A stretch of DNA of 64,000 bases from Bacillota bacterium. Its GTDB lineage: Bacteria; Bacillota; Clostridia; Acetivibrionales; DSM-1351. Position 1 is the stretch's first letter. Each line of letters starts with the position of its first letter. This document shows, in pieces, positions 55,331-63,800 of the stretch. Position numbers and translations under genes: made by a program. The DNA lies in assembly GCA_023390335.1 (NCBI GenBank), contig JAEWCZ010000017.1:1-64000 (forward strand), in the 5' to 3' direction. The notes beneath the pieces were generated by a model. The model had not been told where the DNA came from. It searched no databases and saw nothing but the letters and a program-made list of their open reading frames with translations.

Positions 55331-55837
55331 TTATATTCTTTCATAAATATGTACTGACGGAAAGTTGGCAAGGTACAAACGTCTTTTACCGTCTATGTCC
55401 CAGAGACAATTCTGCTTTGACATAAATTCCAGCTTGTGAAGCATAAATTCGTTAGTTACCTGAAAGTATTCCACCAGACCATCGAGTGACGGCTGTAGCC
55501 ATTCTCTAAGCGAATCAATAAGCACACTAGTAGGTACCATGAAATCTGTTGCCCACCGTAAGGCCAAATGTTCCATTTTGTCCACTGTAAGCCTGTCCCT
55601 GTAGCACATGTATTTACGTGGGGTTATATCGCCAATAGTGGTCCTGTAGTGGCCTATCTCTTCCGCAAGGACACAGCGGTAAAGCTTTTCATCATCCCTG
55701 ATACTTTCGTTAATCAAAATAACATAATAGTTTCCGTCACAATAATAGTAGCCTAGTATTGATTTGGGTAAGGGGGCAAACTCCTTGATAATGTGGCATT
55801 TTCTACAGATATTTTCTAGCAAGTTTGTTGGTATCAT
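55331..55837 (-). CDS. ImmA/IrrE-like zinc metallopeptidase family protein
   Basis: A 168-residue protein resembling ImmA/IrrE peptidases common on phages and ICEs. The motif is LAEEIGHYRTT, EExxH rather than the canonical HExxH (Glu60, His63), followed by a helix with EHLALRWATDFMVP, which gives the downstream acidic ligand and the typical xDFLMP-like ending. Relatives cleave phage-type repressors. No helix-turn-helix repressor lies beside it here. ATG 55837 follows AGGT. The recombinase gene starts 16 nt after its stop, so they form one operon. Confidence 0.78.
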   Translation of the reverse strand: MIPTNLLENICRKCHIIKEFAPLPKSILGYYYCDGNYYVILINESIRDDEKLYRCVLAEEIGHYRTTIGDITPRKYMCYRDRLTVDKMEHLALRWATDFMVPTSVLIDSLREWLQPSLDGLVEYFQVTNEFMLHKLEFMSKQNCLWDIDGKRRLYLANFPSVHIYERI

Positions 55838-55859
55838 ATGGTTACCTCGAATAATTTGT

Positions 55860-55880
55860 CGAACGTACGTTCTATTATAC
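55860..55880 (-). promoter_or_regulatory. LexA (SOS) box overlapping the immA-recombinase promoter
   Basis: CGAACGTACGTTC contains the perfect palindrome GAACGTACGTTC at 55861-55872, matching the Gram-positive LexA consensus GAAC-N4-GTTC. A TATAAT -10 on the minus strand sits at 55875-55880, so LexA bound here would cover the start of transcription. It lies 24 bases before the immA start codon. Confidence 0.75.
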
Positions 55881-55910
55881 AACATAACTTATAATTTTAA
55901 AAGGATAAAA

Positions 55911-55953
55911 AATGTGACATGTAGTTTCACATTTAAACCTTTGCTGATATAAT
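55911..55953 (+). promoter_or_regulatory. Promoter of the restriction gene with overlapping inverted repeat
   Basis: An extended -10, TGA-TATAAT, at 55945-55953 lies 40 bases before the restriction enzyme start. Upstream is a perfect 7-bp inverted repeat AATGTGA (55911-55917) and TCACATT (55927-55933), which covers the -35 region and may bind a repressor or control protein. Confidence 0.45.
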
Positions 55954-55992
55954 TAACCTATAAATGTATAAATTTACATATGGGGTGTGTAT

Positions 55993-57387
55993 ATGTTCTT
56001 AACTGAGGAATTACCTTATAAGCATGATTGTCCTAAATCTATTGAAGATTATGCTAAAAAACTTATAGATAAAAGCTTTAAAGATATATCTAATAAGGTT
56101 ATTGAAAAGGCTGGAAATAAAGGTGGTCTTGGTCAGCTACTAGAAGAAGAGTTTTTCTATCTTAAGAACAATAGTGATTCTGAGGCGGATTTTAAAGAGG
56201 CCGGAGTTGAACTAAAGGCTACTCCTTTTAAGAGAAATATGAATAACACTTATTCTGCCAAGGAACGTCTTGTTCTTAGCATAATTAATTATATGGAAGT
56301 ACATAAGGAAGAGTTTGATAAGAGTTCTTTCATTAAGAAAAACGCCTTATTACTTTTGGTTTTTTATTTATATGAAGAAGGCGTAAGTCGCTTAGAGTAT
56401 TTAATAAAGTTTGTACAGTTATTTCAATTCCCTGAAAAGGATCTTTTGATAATCAGGGACGATTGGAACAAAATTGTAGAAAAAATAAGACTAGGACAAG
56501 CACATGAACTTTCTGAGGGGGATACTAATTTCTTAGGGGCATGTACGAAAGGTGCAAGTAAGGAGACGGTAAGACAACAACCATTTAACAATATAAAGGC
56601 ACGGCAGAGAGCTTTTTGTCTTAAGCAATCATATATGACTTACATTCTAAATGAGTACATCATAAAGGGAAAGAAAACTTATGATGCAACTCTAATAAAA
56701 GATCCTAAAGTATTAAAAAACCAATCATTTGAAGAGTTTGTAATATCAAAAATATCAGCTTTTGCCGGAAAGAGTATAGATGAATTGTCAACAATCTTTG
56801 ATTTACATATAGACACTAAGGCAAAAAATTATGCTTCAAGAGTTGCTGACAACGTAATATTGGGAATTTTAGGTGTAGATAGTAAGAAAATAGAGGAATT
56901 CAAAAAGGCTAACATAAAAATAAAGACTATAAGGTTGGAGAACAACGGGAAATTAGTTGAAAGTATGTCGTTTCCTGCTTTTAAGTTTACAGAAATAATA
57001 AAAGAAGAATGGGAAGAATCGACTTTAAGAGAAATGTTCCTTAATACCAGATTCTTATTTGTAGTTTATCAGTACGATGAAAATGAGGTGCTAAAACTTA
57101 AAAAAGCTATGTTTTGGAATATACCATTCAATGATTTAGAGAAAGATGTCAGGGAAGTTTGGCAAAAGACAGTTGAAACGGTTAAATCAGGGGTTAAGGT
57201 TATAAAGCGAAGTGGTAAAAGGGAATTTAATAATCTTCCTAGTGGAAAAGAAAATAGAGTGGCACATGTAAGGCCTCATGGTAGGGATAAGACTGATACG
57301 TATTCATTACCTACTGGAGGAGAATTCCCAAAGCAATGCTTCTGGTTAAATAATAGTTATATCCTGGGACAGATTACAAACAATTGA
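55993..57387 (+). CDS. Sau3AI-like type II restriction endonuclease (MutH fold)
   Basis: A 464-residue protein that resembles Sau3AI by eye throughout: EAGVELKATPFK, AHELSEGDTNFLGACTKGA, KARQRAF, HVRPH and a close with FWLNNSYI. The catalytic PD-(D/E)XK residues read as Asp66, Glu73 and Lys75, the same 7 and 2 spacing as MutH Asp70, Glu77 and Lys79. Sau3AI carries a second, inactive MutH-like half, and the length here (464 against about 489) fits that. GATC is therefore the likely site. ATG 55993 follows TGGGGTG. The cognate methyltransferase is convergent at 58135. Confidence 0.9.
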   Translation: MFLTEELPYKHDCPKSIEDYAKKLIDKSFKDISNKVIEKAGNKGGLGQLLEEEFFYLKNNSDSEADFKEAGVELKATPFKRNMNNTYSAKERLVLSIINYMEVHKEEFDKSSFIKKNALLLLVFYLYEEGVSRLEYLIKFVQLFQFPEKDLLIIRDDWNKIVEKIRLGQAHELSEGDTNFLGACTKGASKETVRQQPFNNIKARQRAFCLKQSYMTYILNEYIIKGKKTYDATLIKDPKVLKNQSFEEFVISKISAFAGKSIDELSTIFDLHIDTKAKNYASRVADNVILGILGVDSKKIEEFKKANIKIKTIRLENNGKLVESMSFPAFKFTEIIKEEWEESTLREMFLNTRFLFVVYQYDENEVLKLKKAMFWNIPFNDLEKDVREVWQKTVETVKSGVKVIKRSGKREFNNLPSGKENRVAHVRPHGRDKTDTYSLPTGGEFPKQCFWLNNSYILGQITNN

Positions 57388-57409
57388 TTTTAGAGGAGGT
57401 ATAGAATAA

Positions 57410-58111
57410 ATGGCTTGGGAAGAGGATTTAAAGGCAGCTGGGGAGGAATTAGGCAAATTCCTCGATAAATACTTTTATGCAAGACTAAGTTCAAATAACA
57501 CTGTTAAATATATGATAAATGGAAATGAAGTGAATATACAGAATCAGTTAATTGATGGCTTCGAAAGAATGTATAGTAAGGCAGAACAAAAGGCTGGTAT
57601 TGATGTTATAGTTAATATTAGAGGTAATGAATACCTTATTGATGAGAAATGTTCACTTGATTATATTAATAAGGATATTCCGACATTTATAATGGAATTA
57701 TCTTTTTTGGGTAAGAATAAGGAGATTAAGGAAGGTTGGTTTTTAAATTGCGATATAAAGACTGACGTTTATTTATTAATTTGGCCAAAAGCAGTTACTG
57801 AAAAAAAAAGTGAGATAAATATGAATTCTTTTACCCAACTAGATTGTATATGGATTCAAAAAGAATCAATTGAGAATTATATGATTCAAAATGGGTATAC
57901 AAAATTAAATCTAACTAGAAAGGCTGAAACTATCAGAAATACGAATAAATATGGTACCAGTGACAAGCAGAAAGGCAAAAAATTTTATTTTTACTTTACA
58001 GAAAATTTAGATGAGAAACCCATTAACCTTGTTATTTACAAAGATGAGCTAATACGATTAGCAGATAGTCATTACATAGTAACAAAAGAAAAAGTAACAA
58101 GATTAAAATAA
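57410..58111 (+). CDS. Unknown protein of the restriction locus, possible PD-(D/E)XK nuclease
   Basis: A 233-residue protein I do not recognise. The segment GIDVIVNIRGNEYLIDEK has Asp65, then Asp78-Glu79-Lys80 on a predicted beta hairpin, which fits a PD-(D/E)XK nuclease core. The rest is mixed alpha/beta with no membrane segment. AGGAGG precedes ATG 57410 and only 22 nt separate it from the restriction gene, so it is co-expressed with it. It could be a second nuclease, a specificity helper or an unrelated protein. A hairpin terminator follows. Confidence 0.6.
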   Translation: MAWEEDLKAAGEELGKFLDKYFYARLSSNNTVKYMINGNEVNIQNQLIDGFERMYSKAEQKAGIDVIVNIRGNEYLIDEKCSLDYINKDIPTFIMELSFLGKNKEIKEGWFLNCDIKTDVYLLIWPKAVTEKKSEINMNSFTQLDCIWIQKESIENYMIQNGYTKLNLTRKAETIRNTNKYGTSDKQKGKKFYFYFTENLDEKPINLVIYKDELIRLADSHYIVTKEKVTRLK

Positions 58112-58132
58112 GGTCGGATTTCCGACCTTATT
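58107..58132. terminator. Bidirectional terminator between the restriction operon and the methyltransferase
   Basis: AATAAGGTCGGA and TCCGACCTTATT form a nearly uninterrupted 12-bp inverted repeat at the joint of two convergent genes. Confidence 0.85.
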
Positions 58133-58134
58133 CT

Positions 58135-59331
58135 TTATAGTTCATTTTCAAATATCCTATTCAATTTCCTTCCCATTCGCTCAATAAGACCTACTACTAA
58201 AGCATTACCCATGCAGAAATATCTGAATTTTTCAGGCATGCCAGTATTTGTCCAGTTATCGGGGAAGCCGTTGATTTTTTCAGCTTCAACTGGGGTGAGC
58301 AATCTTAACCTACCATTGTGAAGGTCACTGACTACATGGGTGCTCCTGTTCAGGCTGGATTCGCTTGTAAGCATTGTCCTTGCAGGTCTATCATGCGGAT
58401 CTGGAAAAACCATGCCTCCCTCAGAAAATGTATATTTGAAGCCTTGTGCAGTAGTTCTTTCAATTTTTTTTGCCCCTTTGAGGAATTCCCATTTGGCTAA
58501 ATCCCCATTTAAAAAGTACCTTTCATCTACATTATGTTCAAGAATTTCTCCAATTGTAACCGGGTTTTCATATATAGGAACTGTTTCTTCAGTATAAATC
58601 CTACCACCTGTCATAAAACCAGAATTCATAAAACTGAATGTAAAATGATGTGATATATCGGCTATATCATTGTAGATTAATTTAGTCTCAGAATGTAACT
58701 TTGATTCCAGCTCTATAGGGAATTGGTCTGCGAAGAAACCATTTCTGTGTATATGGCTTTCCAAATCGGTAGGATTTATATTATTAAAATATCTGGTGTC
58801 GTTCCTACATGCAAAAATGAATGTCCTACGACGTCTCTGAGCCATTCCATAGTCGGCTGCATTAATAACTCTCCATTCTACAGAATAACCAAGGTCATTG
58901 AAGCAAGCTAGCATTATACCGAAGTCTCTACCTCTCTGGGTTGATGGTGATTTCAGTAGTCTGTCTACATTTTCAAGAAGTACGAATGCTGGGTTCTTCT
59001 CAATCAGTATGTCCCTTATCTGCCACCACAGTACGCCTTTATGGCCGACTATACCTTGTGCCCCTGTCCTTGCCACGGAATAGTCCTGACATGGAAAACC
59101 GCCCACAAGCAGATTGTGGTCAGGTATAGTGCTTTTATCAATTTCTGAAATGTCCCTGTTTACATGCTCAGGCCTATTACCAAAATGATGTACATAACAA
59201 TTAAAGGCGTGCTGAGAAACCTTTTTTGGTTCCCACTGATTAGCCCATACACAATGCCAATCACCTGCTTGTTCCAAACCTTTCCGAAACCCGCCGACCC
59301 CTGCAAACAACTCACAAACCGTTTTTTCCAA
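58135..59331 (-). CDS. DNA (cytosine-5)-methyltransferase, partner of the Sau3AI-like enzyme
   Basis: A 398-residue C5 methyltransferase. Motif I is ELFAGVGGFRKGLE, motif IV is GGFPCQDYS with catalytic Cys81, motif VI is LLENVDRLL, motif VIII is AQRRRRTF, and motif X is FCMGNALVVGLIERM. The target-recognition region lies at about 185-330 and shows no break. The expected product is 5-methylcytosine in the site of the adjacent nuclease, GATC if the Sau3AI analogy holds. It is transcribed towards the nuclease operon from its own promoter in the 59332-59728 gap. Confidence 0.93.
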   Translation of the reverse strand: MEKTVCELFAGVGGFRKGLEQAGDWHCVWANQWEPKKVSQHAFNCYVHHFGNRPEHVNRDISEIDKSTIPDHNLLVGGFPCQDYSVARTGAQGIVGHKGVLWWQIRDILIEKNPAFVLLENVDRLLKSPSTQRGRDFGIMLACFNDLGYSVEWRVINAADYGMAQRRRRTFIFACRNDTRYFNNINPTDLESHIHRNGFFADQFPIELESKLHSETKLIYNDIADISHHFTFSFMNSGFMTGGRIYTEETVPIYENPVTIGEILEHNVDERYFLNGDLAKWEFLKGAKKIERTTAQGFKYTFSEGGMVFPDPHDRPARTMLTSESSLNRSTHVVSDLHNGRLRLLTPVEAEKINGFPDNWTNTGMPEKFRYFCMGNALVVGLIERMGRKLNRIFENEL

Positions 59332-59728
59332 AATAGACCCCCCATTAGCTACAGTAAAAAATCATATGCAATAAGATTATACAATAAAAACATGTGTTTG
59401 GGAAGATCAAAATTAAAAAGAAATAATAATAATGTTTTCAATTTAAACTTAATGTACTTTGAAGATAACTTTTATATAAGTGAGTATTAAAATTCATGTA
59501 GTATTCAAACGAAAAGGTATCAAAATAATTATGATACTAATTGGAAAAATATTGGAGGTTTTTATGCATTACTGTAGAAATAGTATATTATAAATTAGTT
59601 TATTAAATACTTAACGGTAAAATATTACAAATATTTATATATAAATTGGGAAGAAATATTTACTTTTTAGTGATGTAATACAAGAAGTGCCAATAGTATA
59701 CTACTTGACTAAAGAGAGGTAGATTTTT
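59332..59728. other. AT-rich divergent intergenic region with a possible nine-codon leader
   Basis: No full gene is present. It separates the methyltransferase (minus) from the sigma-helicase operon (plus). It holds an inverted repeat GTATCA-N9-TGATAC at 59517-59537. After a good TTGGAGG there is a nine-codon frame, ATG 59564 to TAA 59593 (MHYCRNSIL), which could be a leader peptide or chance. The base composition is visibly more AT-rich than the chromosome to the left. Confidence 0.4.
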
Positions 59729-60817
59729 TTGAATGAAGATATAATTTCCAAAATGATAAAACCATATATTAAGGATAACTCATTATACTATTCACAATTT
59801 GAAAATATTTTTAGTTTTTTATCGAAAAGAGAACAATATGAAGTTACAAATATCCTTGATAAAAATGGTATAAATTTAATAGATGAAGAAACAGATATAA
59901 GCGATAATATTAATAATCTATTAATCGAATCTGAGAACTTTACTGTACACACAGAAACGGTTTGTGACGATGTGTTCTTAGAAAATAATGGTTCAAAGAC
60001 AATTTGTAATTATAAGCATAATGCAAAAAACATAAACTTATCTAATGAAATTTTGTGTAAATTAATCCAAGAGGGCAATGCTCAAGCAAAACAAGATTTA
60101 TGCATAAAGAATAAGAGGCTTGTTGACAAGCTAGTAAGTACATACGGAAGAGCATATGGCAATGATTTGCCATTTGAAGATTTGGAACAGGCTGGAATGA
60201 TTGGTTTATTAAAAGCAGCATATAAATTTGACTGTAATGCGGGATATTTGTTTAGTACATATGCGACATGGTGGATTCGACATTCAATTACAAGGGAGAT
60301 TATGGATCATGGCTTTTTAATAAGACTTCCAGTACATGTAATGGAATTGATTTTCAAAATTTCGTCTTTAGACAATAAATATGCTTCAGTGGGAATGGAC
60401 TTTCAGCAACGTCTTGAATCTATACAAGCTGAAACAAATCTTACCATAGAGAAAATACTATTCGGTTTAAATCTCAGGAGAAGTATATTATCAAGTTCAT
60501 CTTTGAATACACCAGTTGGTGAAGATGAAGATATTGAACTTTTACATATAATTAGTGATGAAAGTCTTAGTGTTGAAGAAATTTATGAGACAAAAGAATT
60601 ACAGAATATTCTGTTTAATTTATTAAATACACTAACAGAACGTCAGCGAGATATTATTAATTTAAGGTTTGGGTTATTAAATGGAAGACCAAAAACATTG
60701 GAGGAAGTGGGTCATCATTATAATCTCACAAGAGAGCGAATTAGGCAAATAGAAGCAAAAGCAATTAAAAGGTTAAGGAATCCATCTCGGCTAAAATTAA
60801 TTAGAGAGTATTATTAA
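59729..60817 (+). CDS. RpoD-like sigma-70 factor on the mobile element
   Basis: A 362-residue sigma factor. Residues 1-60 resemble sigma region 1.1 (a helical segment ending in ILDKNGINLIDEE). Region 2 runs about 110-200, with LPFEDLEQAGMIGLLKAAYKF (2.2) and FSTYATWWIRHSITREIMDH (2.3/2.4). A divergent region 3 follows. Region 4.2, TLEEVGHHYNLTRERIRQIEAKAIKRL, is nearly canonical. Housekeeping-type sigma factors are rare cargo of integrative elements. The start is TTG 59729, nine bases after AGAGAGG; no in-frame ATG is near. The helicase gene begins 13 nt after its stop. It may direct transcription of its own element or serve as a phage or stress-responsive switch; this is inference. Confidence 0.9.
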   Translation: MNEDIISKMIKPYIKDNSLYYSQFENIFSFLSKREQYEVTNILDKNGINLIDEETDISDNINNLLIESENFTVHTETVCDDVFLENNGSKTICNYKHNAKNINLSNEILCKLIQEGNAQAKQDLCIKNKRLVDKLVSTYGRAYGNDLPFEDLEQAGMIGLLKAAYKFDCNAGYLFSTYATWWIRHSITREIMDHGFLIRLPVHVMELIFKISSLDNKYASVGMDFQQRLESIQAETNLTIEKILFGLNLRRSILSSSSLNTPVGEDEDIELLHIISDESLSVEEIYETKELQNILFNLLNTLTERQRDIINLRFGLLNGRPKTLEEVGHHYNLTRERIRQIEAKAIKRLRNPSRLKLIREYY

Positions 60818-60830
60818 TGGAGGAATTACA

Positions 60831-63800
60831 ATGTTTAAAGGATTAATATTAAGTAAGATTAATAAAATTGTTGCAAATTTAAGTAATGGTAAAAATAGTA
60901 TATTCGTTTTAAAAGGTATACCGTTAAGTGTTTTAGATGAAGACAATGCGAATAATATTAATTTAGAAGAAGCTGTGGCTAATAAAGCTCTTTATATTTT
61001 TACAAAAGTAATTGGTAAGAGGAATTTTATAACTTATGAAGAGTTTTTAGTGCTGAACAATTTTGTTGTAGATCAATATAAAACTATTTATGTATTAAAT
61101 AATAATTTATATATGAAACAATATCCCATAAATATCTATTTTAATGATGAAATTAAAAGTGGGCTTTTAACTCATTTTGAGCAAAATGATGTTGGTGAAG
61201 AGGATGATAGTTATATAGGTGATATTGATGAATACATATCTATGTTCAATGGTTTAAGAGAACATAATGGATATATTTTAGGGGCTTATTGTGATGAAAA
61301 GATACAAATAAGTTCTAAAATTATAAATATAAATATTTTTGAAGAAAAGGATTTTCAAATAGATATTGAAAGTGAAGAAAGTACAGAATTCATTGATATA
61401 ATTGAAGAAGCAGACTATATTAATCTTGTAAAAAAAGTTTTTGAAAAACGGGATGAAGTCAAGATTAGAATAGCGAATTATTCGGGTGATATGAGTAAAC
61501 TTAAAGAGCATATTAAGCTATTAGCATATCATTTGCAAGATTGGACAAAATTTTATTACATTAGACCTCAAAAAGTAAAAGATGAGTTTAAACACCGTGA
61601 TGAATATACAGAATTACTAAAAAAGTACTGGGGATATAATGAATTTCGTAAGTTACCTATATATGACATAGAAAAACTGGAGCGTGGAGAAAAGGAAATA
61701 GTTTTTATATCACAAGAAAATATTATTAGTAATTTAGTAGAACAGGTTGAAAATTGTGCAGATAATACGAAGAACTGCAGAGATGTTTTTGTAACAGCAT
61801 CAACAGGTGCAGGTAAATCTGCTATGTTTCAAATACCTGCGATATATATTGCAGAAAGGGAGGAACCCCTACTTACAATAGTTATTTCTCCATTAATTGG
61901 TCTAATGAATGACCAAGTAAAAAACTTGGAGATAAAAAACTATAAATATGCCAAAACTATTAATTCTGATATTTCTCCAATCCTAAAACAGGATATAATA
62001 AATAAAGTTGCGAATTATGAATATCATATCTTATATATATCTCCGGAAACATTACTAAGTAGAAGTGATGTTGAGCAGCTAATCGGTGATAGGAAAATAG
62101 GAATGATAGTAATTGATGAAGCACATATTGTAACGACATGGGGAAAGCAATTTAGACCTGATTATTGGTACTTAGGTGATCATATTAGGAAACTCAGGAA
62201 AAGACAATTAGTTAAAAAAAATTGTTCTTTTATAGTAGCAACATTTACTGCTACCGCAATATATCATGGGCTTGAAGATATGTATACTGAGACAATCAAT
62301 AGTTTACATATGATACAACCTATTACTTACTTGGGGTATATAAAACGCACTGATATAAATATAAAAATAGATATAACAAAAAAGGAAAAAGGTGAACGAT
62401 ACGAATATGAACTAGATAAGTTTGAACAATTGGTTGATGTAATAAAAAGAGCTATGGTTACAAATAAGAAAACATTAATATATTTTCCAACAGTGATGCT
62501 GATAAATCGTTTTTATGAATATTTAAGATTGAGGAAGATGATTTCACAAGTAACGACTTACCATGGTTCATTATCGAAAGATACGAAGCGTGAGAATTAT
62601 GAAGCATTTTTAAATAAAGAAAAATTAATAATGCTAGCAACTAAAGCATTTGGAATGGGAATAGATATAGACGATATAGAATTGGTAGTCCATTTTGCAC
62701 CAACAGGAAATGTATGTGATTATGTTCAGGAAATAGGTAGAGCAGCAAGAAGAAAAGATTTGCTAGGAGAGGCTTACTACAATTATAATACTAGAGACTT
62801 TAAACATATTAACAGGCTACACGGCTTATCCACTATTCGAAGATACCAATTGATAGAAGTGATTAAAAAAATAGTAGAATTGTATCAAAATAGTATTAAA
62901 AAAGATAATAAAGGACAGTATACTCGTAAACGTAATGCTATGCTTTTAGATGCAGAAAATTTTACATATATTTTTGGAACACCAATAAGTGATGAAGATA
63001 ATAATGTAAATAAGGTTAAAACTGCATTGCTGATAATTCAAAAGGATTTCGAGAATAAAATAGGTTTTTCACCTATTAATATCAGGCCAATACCTCTATT
63101 TTCAATAGGATTCTTTAAAATTGAAAAAAATGTTCAAAAAAATCTTTTAAGAAAGTACCCAGAAAGTATTGAGGAAATAGAAGAAAAAGAACATATATGT
63201 CGAGTTTATCTAGATAAAATATGGAGTACTAATTATGTTAATTATTCTTTTCCACTATTTAAGTATATGATATATTCTCAAAATTCTGAATTAGAATTTA
63301 TTAGAGATTATACACTTATTCCTGCACTATGTGTTAGTATTAACTTTTGTAGTGACTTTCGAAGCTTATTTAACAGCATTTGGGATACTATTAAGAATTT
63401 TATTAATAAAAGAGTACTATCAGGCGAACATACAGCCGTTAACGATATCGCTAATATATTGACAGATACCCTCAAAATAGGAAAATATAAAGCAGAAGCA
63501 ATATGCGAAGTAGTAATAACTTCTATGGATACATATAGGAAAAACTTTGCTAGAAGTATGACTCCAATCGTTAAGGAAAAGTTTACAACATCAGGAGATG
63601 TAAAATATCAATTCAACGTTGCAGTTAATTCCTATTTTAATTGGGTAGAATCTGGGCTTAGAAACGTTATTTCAGAGACTGATTTTGAAAGCGGCCAACT
63701 ATACCTTATTAATGATAATGGGAATAAAATTAAACAATATAGTGTTATATTAGGTATTCTTGAAGCTCTTGACGTGTTAACATTTAAAATGCTAGGTGGT

